The notes: a model not told the origin generated them from the sequence alone. A stretch of DNA of 64,000 nt from Phymorhynchus buccinoides (GCA_017654935.2 CM065690.1:10928602-10992601); one strand, 5' to 3'. Shown: positions 17,799 to 29,204, counted from the first letter of the stretch. Numbers and translations: made by a program.

Positions 17799-17909
17799 CA
17801 GTGGAACCTCCCAAAATGAAGGTCTTATAGGGGACGGTAATTTTAATACTTACAAAGAAGGGCAATGCTATGTCTCAGAAAGGTATGTCTTATATGGGAG
17901 GTTCCACTG
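17799..17909. mobile_element. pogo/Tigger-style MITE, compact copy
   Basis: TA-CAGTGGAACCTCCC to GGGAGGTTCCACTG-TA, 111 bp with TA on both sides. This gives the minimal form of the family whose expanded form is at 8506-10478. Confidence 0.85.
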
Positions 17910-17934
17910 TATTTGGTATATTTTAGTCACAAAC

Positions 17935-18578
17935 GGACCAGTTTACTTACCGATTTCTGCGGGAGATTCTCCCGTTTTCACAAGTCATTTTCTGGTCTCC
18001 CGCTCAAAACATCGATATCCCGCTTTCCGTTTCGTTTTTCTCCCGATCTCTAGGCCCTATCGCGCTTCGGTGTAGATTTGCACTCAATGTGTTTGTGGCG
18101 ACCCCGCCCGCCACTATGCTTCGCCCTTGGCCATGCGCGTAGTAGTGTACAGTCTTGCGCGGGCGTCACACGAAGCTGAACTAAGCTAAAGTGCTCAGAA
18201 CGAGGCTGCTTTGAGTTGCAAACGAAAATGGCGGCGAAAGCAAGCGTCAGGCTACACGAGACTGACAGTGAAGCAGAGAGTGATCTGGAGTTGAAACCAG
18301 CTCCAAAAAAAGAAAAAATACACGCAGAAGTACAAAACCACGTACTCCAAAGATTTTCCAGGCATCATTTCTTCGACGAGAGGAAAGGATATGGCCTTCT
18401 GCACAAGGTGCAACCTCCACTTTAAAATCGGCCATGGCGGGCAAAATGACATCAAACGTCACTTTGAATAATGTTATACTTTTTGAGTTGTACGGTAAAT
18501 CTTCTGGTCTGGCATACAAATCTCCTGGTTTGGGAGACCAAGTCTACTGGAGACCTAGGAAGGGGGGTAAACAGGTCT
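17935..18578 (+). mobile_element. hAT-like transposon fragment with BED-type zinc finger
   Basis: The ends GGACCAGTTTACTTACC and GGGGGTAAACAGGTCTGC resemble the CAGACCTGTTTAC MITE termini at 11521. Inside, an ATG at 18228 opens MAAKASVRLHETDSEAES then acidic/basic sequence. After a +1 frame change it continues as GKDMAFCTRCNLHFKIGHGG and QNDIKRH, the C-x2-C ... H finger common at the N-terminus of hAT-type transposases. It ends soon after, so the catalytic domain is missing. This may be the source family of the short MITEs. Confidence 0.65.
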
Positions 18579-19011
18579 GCACAAAGACTTGTCTCCGTCA
18601 AATTCGGGTTGCTTACACCTTTCTTTTTCCCCCCTGTTGTGCGAGGCAGAAGTGGGCTGCGCGTTTGTGACTGAGCGCAGCCCCGAATTCTTGGCATCTG
18701 GGTTGCTATGCCTTTGTAAAGCCCCACCAGATCACGTTTCCAAAATCATGGGTTTCACATTTTCCTCTCCTATTAATAGCTACAAAGAAATCTTGTTTTT
18801 GGACGCAGGTCTGACTCCATTTAAATGCCCCCAAATTCAACCGAAACATCGTTTTTAAAAATATATTGGAAGTTGGGGACATTGTATGTGGTCACAGCTA
18901 CCCAGACAAAAACCAAGGGGCTTAAAATGTGTGCGTCCCGTGTGTCCTTTAACGTCGAATGGAAGGAATTGACTGCTTGATTGGCTTGATCGTCCTTCCT
19001 CTCTCACCCAG

Positions 19012-19257
19012 GATGAGATGGAGAAGGTGCAGGAGTCGCAGGAGAAGCTGGGCACGGACGTGAAGAAGGCTTGGTAAGCTGCAGCGTGAAAGGACCTGCA
19101 GGAGACGTCGCCGGAGGGTCGTGGGTGGTTGGGACAGCTCCTGGGCCCCCACATAGGCAGGCGCGCCGGTCCATCCGCTCCCCAGAACATCGACTGGGCA
19201 GTGACAGGCTACCAGGAGGAGGACGAGGTCACTGCAGATCCACGCCGCCTCAGCTGA
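19012..19257 (+). CDS. TRPA1: TRPA1-like channel, C-terminal exon (two frame breaks)
   Basis: After CTCACCCAG it reads DEMEKVQESQEKLGTDVKKA, a coiled-coil-like segment continuing from NPEL, then W and an in-frame TAA at 19075. Two observations argue the protein once continued. KLQRE is readable at about 19076-19090 in the next frame, and from 19093 a third frame is open for 54 codons (starting DLQETSPEGRGW, ending VTADPRRLS) to TGA at 19255. The TAA also overlaps GTAAGC, a good donor, so splicing at 19074 is the alternative. The extent is therefore uncertain; DEMEKVQ itself is well supported by phase and acceptor. Confidence 0.6.
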
Positions 19258-20743
19258 CTAATAGCTGATGGGCTTGAATCTTGCTCAGATCCTGTCGGCT
19301 TCAGTTACTATCAAACTGCCCTTTCCTTGACGTCGAGGTCGGATCAGGTAATCCATTGTCGGCTTCATCTTACTAAGTCGATGGCTCAAGTCTAAATCAG
19401 AGATGAGATCTTTTCATCCAATTTGAGATTTCCTCCCTTTTTGATGGCCCCAGAGGTCAACATTTTTGAGATCAGTGTAAATCCATTGAGAAAATTGGGG
19501 GGTGGTAGGGTGTTTTGTGTTGAAACGTACATGCGGCCAGAAGTTCGAATTGGTGTTTTGTTCGCGATTGGTTTCATTCTCAATGGACATTTCCGGTTAC
19601 TGCTTGGTGCTCGGCCAAGAACTGGTCTATTTTATCATTACTCTGCATGTTTGCAAAACTGAAACGGAAGTTGTTGTCGTTGCTGATATAATCCTACACC
19701 TGGGCCCCGACCCCCGAGCTTCTTTTTTCCTCCTTTTTGGGTTTTCTGAGAATCTCATCTCTGGAACTAGTCTTGGTCAGATCCATGTCGGCATTCAGTT
19801 TAGCTATCAAGCTCCCCCTTTCCTTGAAATGGGTCGTTCTGGTTTTGTCGGGCTAAGAGAAGTCTCTTAGCGCTCGAGGCTTCGAAAATTAGAGCGTTTT
19901 TTAAATTCTGTGTGTTGTTAGATTGGATGTCGTCTCAACTGCCACCATCCTTTATTCTATGTTTGGCATCATTGGGTCAGTCTGTTTTATGTGATAAAAT
20001 TCCATTCTGGCTTACTATAGCTTGTATTTCGTCTTTCTTGTTTAAAAAAAAGACACGAAGTGATATTGGTTGTGCCTGTTGGTCCGTTGAAAGACAAACG
20101 TTTGGACATTAAAATACAAACGTTTAGAAATTTAAGAAACTCTGGCTGACATCAAAGACAAGAGTGTGCATTCTTATGTGTGTCCCACACGTATGTAAGA
20201 TTATACTGGTCATACTTTTCGTAGGAACATTCTCGCCTGTGTGGTAATAAGGACATAATTTGTACAGACAGTTCGTGGGACGTCAAATCGATATTGTTTT
20301 TCATGTAGATATTTTACCAGCAATGATAAAGATTGACCATTTCGTTTAAGGTTTGTTCACAATCACGCGTACGTGGTTTCAGTAGCTGTTTGGTTGGTGA
20401 ATAGTTTCCTTTGATATACATGGTCTATTGGAACCGGTTTTGTGGCAGCTTTTTTGTTTTCCTCGCGTGTCTCTTTTAAATTCACTTGTGTTGGATTGTG
20501 GACGTTTGAGTACGCTTTGCATAAGTGGCACCTTCAGCATATAAAGAGAATATGGCAGCTCCTTGTTTTGGGGTGTCTATAGGGACACCGTAGTTTACCT
20601 CTGTGCTGTTGTGTTTTGTATGTGTTCCCACGATAGTTCGAGGGTTGTCTACGTCTATTACGCTGTTGCTTTGACCAGACAGAAAGTTTTTTTGTGACAG
20701 GTGGACAAACAGTGTAGTGCTTAGAGTTTACATGCATTTAATA
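19258..20743. other. Downstream of TRPA1, no feature recognised
   Basis: About 1.5 kb of mostly unique-looking sequence, presumably the TRPA1 3' UTR and flank. Open frames up to 122 codons (19502-19870) have no recognisable domain and no homology I can name. Confidence 0.4.
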
Positions 20744-20937
20744 GGCCGTGTGGCACACATCTAGCGGTTATTAATATTCCATGCAGAAATCCATAAATAA
20801 GTGAAAAAAGAAGGAAAGATTTGCGCACGTTCCAAATTTCCCGGTATGCATAAACTTTTATCCTTCTTTGTCCTCCACTTATTTAGGGTTTTCTGTACTG
20901 GAACTTACGGTGCTAATAGTGACAATCACCCTGGGCC
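20744..20937. mobile_element. MITE with GGCCG ends, second copy
   Basis: Same family as 15807-16000, inverted orientation: ATTCCATGCAGAAATCCATAAATAAGTG ... CACTTATTTAGGGTTTTCTG, ending CTGGGCC. Confidence 0.65.
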
Positions 20938-21235
20938 GTATACCATACATCTTTAGACTTTATTCTCTTTTTGGCTATTGTAATTCTGATTCTCACCCCC
21001 CTATTATGCAAAGCTACTTGCATGCAAATCTGTTTTGATATATGCGTGTTACAACATGCAGGGCATTAAACACCCATATCACACATGCAATGTTATGCGC
21101 TGAGACAAAGTATTGGATTTGGACAAATTTATTCTGTAGGAAAGATACGGATCTTGGTCAGAGATGCATTTTTGTATCTTCTATTACGTCTTACTAACAA
21201 ACCTTCAACTTCTTTGGGAGTATGCATCTGGTTAA

Positions 21236-21698
21236 AGGTAATAGATGTGTTCAACCGCCCCCCGCCCCCCCCCCGCCATCCCCTGTGGACCATTTCTCTA
21301 ATGGTTTAATATCTATTTTTGTCCGTTTTTTTTTGCCTTCTTAACCATACATAACTGAAAGTTTGTATGTTTATGGAACATTTTTTAGCTATTACCTTTT
21401 TGGAATACTTACCCTACTCCCTAACCCTAGCCCGTAACCTAAACCCTACCCCCCCACGATGTACTGCATATCACCGAGGCTATTTGTCACAGTTGTGCTT
21501 CGTTGCGTTTTTCCGTCTCTATATGGTGGGGGTAGGGTTAGGGTTAGGGCTAGGGTTAGGGATCAGGTTGACGTATTCCAAAAAGGTTATTAGCTAAAAA
21601 TTTTCCTAACATGCACGCTTTATGTATGGTAAGTAAAGCATACGGAAAAATAGAATTAGGCCGAGGATAGTTGGGGGGGCACATCTTGACCTTTACCG
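21236..21698. mobile_element. Fold-back MITE with TTAGGG-like core
   Basis: Arms (TTAACCATACATAA ... TTTTTAGCTATTACCTTTTTGGAATAC against GTATTCCAAAAAGGTTATTAGCTAAAAA ... TTATGTATGGTAAG) flank CCCTAACCCTAGCCC on one side and GGGTTAGGGTTAGGGCTAGG on the other. The C-rich run at 21257-21278 is part of its left flank. This is not a chromosome end. Confidence 0.75.
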
Positions 21699-21699
21699 C

Positions 21700-22320
21700 G
21701 ATCTGTGTTCAATGATAACTTTTGTTTGTTAATAAATCAAAACGCTGGCGTAAACAACAAAAGTTCAATAGTGTCATTGAAGCAGCTTCTTATTTCGAAC
21801 ACAAGAGCACGAAAACGACAAAACTTCAATTTTCATAATATGTAGTTGAAATCAGATTTCCACACAGAAACCAACATTTATTATTTGTTGGTTTTTTTAA
21901 AGAACAGAGATCATGATTTATTGTTTAACTCTGCCAACCCTGCATGTCCAAAGTTCAGGCCAAGGATCATTGTACACTCGGTGTTTTAGTTGTCTTTTTG
22001 GCTCAGAATTACTCCTGAATAAACATTGTTGAATTGCAATAGGAATTCAGTCCAACCTATTTTTACAATATTATTCTTTTTTGAATATACGGGAATGGCA
22101 AAATAACATTTGATATACCTTTAGATCATGTTACACTAGCGTTCCTATTTCATTTCTTAGTATTTTGGTGCAGAACTTTGGTCATCAAACAGTACTGCGG
22201 GCATTACAGAAACTCTTGGTGAATATTTGAGGAAAGAAAATAGTAAAACTCTTACATGAGTTTTATTCTTTTCTACAGAATGATAAAAATTGTTAAAATC
22301 TCGTTGGGACTTTACATTAT
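21700..22320. other. AT-rich intergenic DNA, no feature
   Basis: No open frame, RNA gene or transposon end was recognised. Confidence 0.4.
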
Positions 22321-22322
22321 AG

Positions 22323-22891
22323 CAGACAAACCTCTATATTCAGACTTCCAAATGTCCGGAAAATCGTCGGAAATTGGAGGGTCCGTAGGACGGTAGGTTT
22401 TCACTGGCAGCCGTAAAAGAAAAAGTTCAGCACGTTCATAACTCTCTTCTTCATGTAAAACACACATAAAATGACATATTAAAACTGGATTTGGGTCTTT
22501 CCAACTCATAGGATTGTGGCAATCGATGTATTACAGTTTCACTTCGCCGACTTCTGATTATCTACCTCCATCTTCGTTCCAAAGCAGTGGTTTTTCTTTT
22601 TCAAATCCAGTTGTTTTCGTGCTTTTCCTGACGCTCTCGCCGCCTTTTTCTACAACGGTAAGCGACGCCGCTTTCACTAGCCCTTGACCGTGTTTGTGTT
22701 TCCCTTTGCGTCGAGAGTCCTATGCAGACACAGCAACGGTCCAGGTAAAAACCAACAAATGGCGTGCGGCTCATTCTCGTTTTAGAGGAAGGTCGTTATA
22801 CTAGTAAAATGCATCTGGTGCCAACAAATCTCGGATCTTCAGAGAGTGATAGGTGTGGTCGCCTAAAGGGTCGTAAATAGGGGTTTGTCTG
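22323..22891. mobile_element. TA-flanked DNA transposon, non-autonomous (CAGACAAACC family)
   Basis: Left CAGACAAACCTCTATATTCAG and right TCGTAAATAGGGGTTTGTCTG-TA. In reverse orientation it matches 7667-8235 through ACGACC, TTGTTGGCACCAGATGCAT and the central CCTTGACCGTG region. Confidence 0.65.
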
Positions 22892-23034
22892 TACAAATTG
22901 TTACTTGGAGCGACTATTTGTTGTGTTTGCGATGCTTTTAAAAAATGGTGCCAGTTAAAATGGCTTGATATTACACAATCTGACATCTGTCTGAATTATG
23001 ACTTTGCAGTGTGTGTGCATTGGAGATTTAATGG

Positions 23035-23375
23035 AATGGAGGGGGGCATGGTTGGATGCCTCGTGCCTCCATGTGGTAGCTGGATGACACGATGCCCCCG
23101 TGGGGATACCGGGAGAATCTCGTAAAAATATTCCCCCCCCACCGTCAATGGAGTTCTGTGCTTGTAACTTCCAGTTTCTCATCTGTCTCTCTCTTTGACT
23201 CTGCCTTTTCCCATTGCTTGTGTCATCTACTATCTTTCTAACTTTTTGTCCGCATTCTCCTGCTTAAAAAAATCACAAAATCTTCCTATAGTTTTCGTCC
23301 AGTGAATAATGGAAAACTGACACACGTACCTTACCCATTATGGGCCTTATGCCCGAACGCAGAAGAAGAAGAGAA
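23035..23375 (+). mobile_element. GAA-tailed SINE-like element
   Basis: Runs in family order on +: GGTTGGATGCCTCGTGCCTCC, GGTAGCTGGATGACACGATG, GGGATACCGGGAGAATC, TGTAACTTCCAG, TTTGACTCTGCCTTTTCCC, GAAAACTGACACACGTACC, CCGAACGCAGAAGAAGAAG. Confidence 0.65.
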
Positions 23376-23387
23376 TGGATAGGCATT

Positions 23388-23762
23388 ATACTCATAGTCA
23401 CAGAGGCGTCTCTGTGAAATTCAGGTTGCTCCCCCCTGGAGAGCACGTCGCAGCCAGAGGCGCGCCGACTCCCAATTTAAAAATAAATACTTTTGCATGC
23501 GAATTTTTGTGTGACTGATAAGGAGTAAAGGGGTGGGTGGTGTAAATTTTGACCAAGTTGACACTTTTTCGTGGCCACTGGGTTTAAAAACGGGTGGCCT
23601 AAGTGCATGGGCACACGGGACCGTGGTTTAGCGTCTCATCCGAAAAGACTCCCCATTCAGACCGTAAGGCCTAGTGCGAAGTGAGAGAAGAATCCCCTGT
23701 ACGAGGTTCCGAACTCGGGTTTACTTGACACAAAGCGAACGCGTTGCCCACTCTACAGTGGC
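23388..23762 (-). repeat. tRNA-derived SINE, family S1
   Basis: Minus-strand copy with an AGAGTGGGCAACGCGTTCGC A-box region, CGAGTTCGGAACC B box (one base inserted) and TTTCACAGAGACGCCTCTGTGACTAT 3' end. It directly follows the preceding SINE-like element. Confidence 0.7.
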
Positions 23763-23946
23763 TTTGAGGGAACGGTAGAACACAGTGCAGATGAAACTGA
23801 CTGGCCGTTTATTTCAAGGCTCATCAATGAGGACAACAGAGTAAAGGTTGTGTTTAATATTTGTGTGTTACTGGGTTTAGATCTATGTCATTGTACTGCG
23901 CGGGTTTGAACTTCCTTAGATGATTTGTTAATTTGAAAAATTAAAT

Positions 23947-24099
23947 AGGTAAAAAAAAACAAGGGTGAAGGGAAAAGTACCTGAGAGGGGGGGGGGGGGC
24001 ACCCGACGTTTCGTATCATAGAACAACGCCTCGACTGGAATGCAGTTGACCCCCCCCCCCCTCTCTCAGATACTTTTCCCTTCACCTTGTTTTTTACTA
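23947..24099. repeat. Hairpin with poly-G/poly-C arms
   Basis: The left arm AACAAGGGTGAAGGGAAAAGTACCTGAGAG plus 13 G pairs with 13 C plus CTCTCTCAGATACTTTTCCCTTCACCTTGTT. The loop is about 50 bp. It could be a small fold-back element. Confidence 0.75.
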
Positions 24100-24381
24100 T
24101 TCCATTTCAAAAGTACAAGCAGTCACTACTTCATTCTAAAATTTGAAATAATGTGGATTTTTTAATCTTATTTTTTGCCTTCCCTTTTTTTTTTTTGTGT
24201 GTGTGTGTGTGTGTGTGTGCATGTACATGCTGTGTGATGTGCACAATAGATCACAGAATTATATGAGGAGAGCACATTGGATTGGAAGACTTTTTTTAGA
24301 TTGTTTTTTTTTATGCAATTGTTCTGTCTTTTAAACTATCCGCAGAAAAAAAAAGGGAGAAGCTTTTTTAAATTTTTATCA

Positions 24382-24881
24382 NNNNNNNNNNNNNNNNNNN
24401 NNNNNNNNNNNNNNNNNNNNNNNNNNNNNNNNNNNNNNNNNNNNNNNNNNNNNNNNNNNNNNNNNNNNNNNNNNNNNNNNNNNNNNNNNNNNNNNNNNNN
24501 NNNNNNNNNNNNNNNNNNNNNNNNNNNNNNNNNNNNNNNNNNNNNNNNNNNNNNNNNNNNNNNNNNNNNNNNNNNNNNNNNNNNNNNNNNNNNNNNNNNN
24601 NNNNNNNNNNNNNNNNNNNNNNNNNNNNNNNNNNNNNNNNNNNNNNNNNNNNNNNNNNNNNNNNNNNNNNNNNNNNNNNNNNNNNNNNNNNNNNNNNNNN
24701 NNNNNNNNNNNNNNNNNNNNNNNNNNNNNNNNNNNNNNNNNNNNNNNNNNNNNNNNNNNNNNNNNNNNNNNNNNNNNNNNNNNNNNNNNNNNNNNNNNNN
24801 NNNNNNNNNNNNNNNNNNNNNNNNNNNNNNNNNNNNNNNNNNNNNNNNNNNNNNNNNNNNNNNNNNNNNNNNNNNNNNNNN
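24382..24881. other. Assembly gap, 500 N
   Basis: Exactly 500 N, a conventional placeholder, so the true size is unknown. Long frames spanning it are meaningless. Confidence 0.98.
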
Positions 24882-25242
24882 AAACCTTGTGCGTCAAACT
24901 GACGTGGACATCTTTTGTCGACTCCTCTTTCTTCAACTCCCCACAGGTGCGAGTACAGTATAATTTCCATGGACGAAGACAAAACGGAAATCATCCTCTG
25001 AAATGAAACGACGAATTAGCCAGCACACGAAAAATGGTGCATTGCCAGTGGTTCAATACTATCCCAATCACAGAGAGGCTTACGGAATTCAGTCAAGTGA
25101 ATGTACTCCCTGCTACAAACTACACCTTGGGCTGATTTTTGGGGATTTTTTTCCCCCAAGTCGAAACAGAAAAGGCGCATTTACGAGTTTAATTCTCACA
25201 TCCCTGAATGTGATGTTTTTATGCTGGAAATAGCCGGGCATC

Positions 25243-25560
25243 TTCTCTTGAATCTTCTGCATTCCAGGGCCATAGGCCAACAATGGAAACGTATGTGTCC
25301 GTTTACCAGTTTCACTGTGTCTCGCTGCATCAGCCGACACATTCCTGATTTCGGAGAGCTCAAACTCAAAGGAGAAAACATATGGAAGATTTTTTGGGAA
25401 AAGCAGAATGGGCAGAGAAGTGCAGAAAGATAGAAGATGACACAAAGCAAGAAAAAAGGCAGAGTCAAGAGAGTGACAGGATTAGAGGAAGTTACAAGCA
25501 CAGAATCAGAAGATGGACAATGGTACGGAAGCCCCACCCCGGTATGCCCCACGGGGGATT
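25243..25560 (-). mobile_element. GAA-tailed SINE-like element, minus strand
   Basis: CTTCTGCATTCCAGGGCCATAGGCC, ACGTATGTGTCCG, CTCGCTGCATCAGCCGACACATTCC, TTTCGGAGAGCTCAAA, GCAGAGTCAAGAGAGTGACAGG and CGGTATGCCCCACGGGG follow the reversed family order. Confidence 0.65.
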
Positions 25561-26290
25561 CTTGAATCAAATTCTAACTTGAATATTTTGGAAGTGCTGT
25601 CCAAATATTGCGTATTCTTGAGATTCGAAACAACATTTAAATCTTGTAGAGGACAAGAAAACTTAAAAAGAACATTTCTCCACAAGTGAAGTATACTCGT
25701 CTCCAAAATTTAAAGGGCCGGAGAACGATCTTCTCTCTTCTGCTTGGAGGCATGGCTTATGAGAGCTCGAGTTGCAGCCATTAAAATACACATTGTGTCT
25801 AACTTTTGACTCAGCGCAGTATTCATACAGTCTGCCGCGACGGCAATAGCAATAAACCTGCATCAGCCCGCTTTTCAGCCGAAAAAGAGACCAAACTTTC
25901 GTGAAATGCTCGTGAATTCGCCACATTTTAAGCGTACATGAAACGCTGGTCCGTCCACGCAATGATGCAAAACCGGTTCAGGCTAGTCTAAACGCGAAGG
26001 AAAGTTATTGAGTAGCACTAAGTGTTGCCTGTTTTTCTTCATTGTTTGTCAAAGTTGTACAATAAATAGATATAAAGTACGAAAACAGAGCCGGGCCCCC
26101 GTAACCTTTGTGAGACCAGATATCAACGATATTTCACAAGGCATGGGGGACATGCATGGGACTTAATAAAACTTTTTTCATATCATCCACATACATGCGC
26201 ACGGTCAACTCTGCCACAGACGCACCATATTACACATCACTCTCAAAAGTGAGTAACAACACACACGCACACAAACACAACAATGGGAAA

Positions 26291-26955
26291 ACAGGTTCCG
26301 ATTACGCGATCTGCTTCGTAAATGAGCAAAGTTAAAGTTTGACGTACATTTTTTCCAGTCAATATATTGTGACGTACGTTTTTATCTCAGCCGACTGCTT
26401 CCTCAAAGGTTGCCGCGATCACAATGTCGAGCCATTCGGCTTTGCGGGACACGATCAAAAAATATACTGGGCTATCTTTCACTTACTATACCAAGCTTGA
26501 AGCAGACGACCAAAACTACATGAACCACAGAGTAATCCCTTGGTTCTCGCCACCATGCTGCTCGCAACATGCATGCTTGCCAAGCTGGTGAGACTTTCTG
26601 ACCTGGAAGCAAAAAAATTGCGCTGCTTCGCTGGATTGGCGAAAACTCTCGAACGCGAAGTTCTTCTAAAGACCTCCGAAGTTTAATGGGTTGACAAAAA
26701 CCCCGAACCAGTCCAGGCCGTAAGTATCTACCTCAACCAGGTCAAGAGTGATGAAAAAGAAGAAAGTAACACGCAATAATTTCAATGGCAAGTTGGTGTG
26801 AAAGAATTGACGGCTCAGCATCATGAATGGCAAGCTCTCTGCCAGTCATTATTGTCCATTATTATGGCTTAATTTTGACCCTCAAATTGTTTAATGACAC
26901 TAAAGTTGGGGGCAAAGGGTCATATGACCCTTAATAATTGGAAGCATGGGGAAAT
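26291..26955. mobile_element. Duplicated element D, copy 1
   Basis: About 660 bp alignable with 30528-31069: GTTCCGATTACGCGATCT ... TTTCCAGTCAATA ... CTCAGCCGACTGCTTCC ... GCTTGAAGCAGACGAC ... CATGAACCACAGAGTA ... GGGTCATATGACCCTT ... GGAAGCATGGGG. Its terminal inverted bases are degraded compared with copy 2. Confidence 0.65.
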
Positions 26956-27099
26956 TGGAAAAAAAACAACAATTGTTGCAAGCCACATGCATATCACTGA
27001 CTGATTCAAAACCACCAGAAGATCAATAGGAGTGCTGCAAGAGCTTTTTCTATATTTTTTAAGTTCAAAATAGCTGCAAACATGAAGAAAAAACGGCAA

Positions 27100-27362
27100 A
27101 GGTAAACCCCTAGCCCGAAAAACTAACCTACCACCCACTAGTACTGCAGTAACACTGCGAGTTGTCACAGTTGTGGTTCATTTGGTTTTTCCGCTTATAG
27201 GTGGGGGTTTGTCGGTTAGGGATAGGGTTTGCTTCCAAAAAGGTTATTAGCTAAAAAGTTCCTAAAAAACACCAAAACAGCTTATGTATGGTACGAAAGG
27301 CAAAAATGGAAAAACATAATTAACGAGAAATGCTAGGGGGGGTTGGACATCTTGGACCTTAC
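27100..27362. mobile_element. Fold-back telomere-like MITE, truncated
   Basis: The right arm is well kept (TTCCAAAAAGGTTATTAGCTAAAAAG, CTTATGTATGGTACGAAAGGC); the left part is reduced to a short segment around ACCCCTAGCCCGAAAAACTAACC. Confidence 0.6.
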
Positions 27363-28021
27363 CAAGGAATCCCTATCTGTATTTAATGGTTTGGCATAAG
27401 ATACCATGTTCTAAACAGATTTTAGAATAGTATCTCAGTGGTATTTTTATTTTTTAATAATTTTTTTTAAAAATCACTGAAATGAAATAAGAAGTTATCA
27501 AAACCTTATGAATGAATGAACATTCAATTAACGTCCTCGGTCTGGAACAGATACATATGGGACAATTTGTAAATACAAATGTGGTGGGAATGATACTGGA
27601 GGCAATGCCCGAAGTCAGTGCAACACCAGGAAAGTCCCGATTTTTTTTTTTTTAACAATACAGATGTATATATTATAACCTTGAAACAAAAATAACAGGA
27701 AAGATTTTCTTAAAATGTATTTTCTCACACTACTATCTTACCACACCACACACACAAAAAAAGCATGACAATAAAAATTAAAAAAAGGATAATAATAGAG
27801 ACTTGAAACTAGCAAAACATTTATTTTTCTTCAGGTTAGCAACAAATAATCATTCACTCAATTAAATTGCGTGTGTAATATAATAGCTCCTCATTGTGGT
27901 TACATGTTACACTTAAAGCCGCTGCATCACAGTCAGTCCTCATGCACTGGTGTGTTGATCCATGGCATCCCCCTCCGCACAGCTCGACTTCTGCACAAAA
28001 CAGACAAAGAGAGAGTCCTGT

Positions 28022-28165
28022 AAAAATACCGGACTATAAGGCGATACTTTTCCCCCCTGCGCCTTATAATATGACTAATAAAATTGTAAGAAAATATAGT
28101 AACAAAATCAAAATCTTAAATTTATGTGAAATTTGGGGGGGTGCGCCTTATAGTTCGAAAAATAG
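28022..28165. mobile_element. CGGACTATAAGGCG MITE
   Basis: AAAAATACCGGACTATAAGGCG to GGTGCGCCTTATAGTTCGAAAAATA, inverted ends. The interior TTTTCCCCCCTGCGCCTTATAA is shared with 45567-45705. Confidence 0.75.
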
Positions 28166-28237
28166 GGAAGGCATTCGTCAGTAATTATGAAGATACTGGT
28201 GTGTGTATGTGCGTCTTTCATGCAATTAATAGTTTTG

Positions 28238-28395
28238 GCTGCCTTCTGGAAGTTCTGTACTTGTAACTTCCTCTAATCTGTCACTCTCTTTGACTCTGCC
28301 TTTTTCCCTTTGCTATCTGTCATCTACTACCATTCTCCTGCCTTTTCAAGAAACTCTTCCAAAGATTTTCTCCAGCCGAAGATGGACATTGCTGG
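28238..28395 (+). repeat. Partial GAA-tailed SINE-like element
   Basis: CTTCTGGAAGTTCTGTACTTGTAACTTCCTCTAATCTGTCACTC, TTTGACTCTGCC and CATTCTCCTGCCTTTTCAAG only; the 3' third is missing. Confidence 0.6.
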
Positions 28396-28829
28396 GCCTA
28401 ACTGTTTCTTAGTTTAGGCGCATAACGGCAGCCATGACGCATCTGCACTCATATGACAGGGAACTATCCGAGCGATCAAAGAATAGAATATGAAGTTGAA
28501 ATTTATTTTTTAAAAGTCTTTTAACAGCAAAGTGAAAGAGGTTTCTCCACTGAAAGTATTTCACATAGAACAACTTGTAAATGTATACCACACTACATTA
28601 TCTGCTGTGTGTAAGATAATACAATTCTGACTCATTTCATGATGACTGAAAAAAAAAAAGTGTTGTGGGAGCATACTGAAACATAACCCCTTCACCGCCA
28701 GAGACAATTTGAGGAATTATTGACTTTCTTATTATAACATTTAAACAAGACCTGTTGTTACGCAGTCTGAGAAAATGGTTTAGAGATTATACAGTGACTT
28801 GTCTGAACCAAAAACCAGCATTCCAGGAC

Positions 28830-28983
28830 CAGGGCCTGTATTCACGTTGAGATAGCATGAGACTTAGAATGATGCTAACTTAGAAGCTCTTCCAATGTCC
28901 TATAGGATTTAATAGGACTTTTGGGTGAGCTTCTAAGTTAGCGTGATGCTAAGTCTCATGCTATCTCAACGTGACACAGGCCC
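28830..28983. mobile_element. Near-perfect palindromic MITE
   Basis: CAGGGCCTGTATTCACGTTGAGATAGCATGAGACTTAG at the left is mirrored by CTAAGTCTCATGCTATCTCAACGTGACACAGGCC at the right. The arms continue inward (AGCTTCTAAGTTAGC). CCAGGAC flanks both sides, a candidate 7-bp target duplication. It may itself sit inside a decayed piggyBac-like MITE, whose left end CCCCTTCACCGCCAG is at 28687. Confidence 0.8.
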
Positions 28984-29204
28984 AGGACATCAAAGTTATG
29001 ACATCATACACCCAGTAGTAGACATGGGGCAGGCAGTGAATGAGTCAAAAACAACAAAACAAAAAACCCAAAGGTGTCGCCAAATTAAATTTTTGCAAAT
29101 ATATCAAACAAATTTTCGGGGTAAGTACAATTCCACTTCTTCGCTTAAACAAAGAGCAATTCTGACGTAAACTTCAAACATATCTATTTTCTAAGTTTAA
29201 ATAA

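Noticed and set aside
21535..21562. Chromosome end
   Set aside because: The TTAGGG-like repeats are few and lie within a fold-back MITE that recurs elsewhere.
24277..24994. Frames of 185-228 codons
   Set aside because: They consist of X residues across the N gap.
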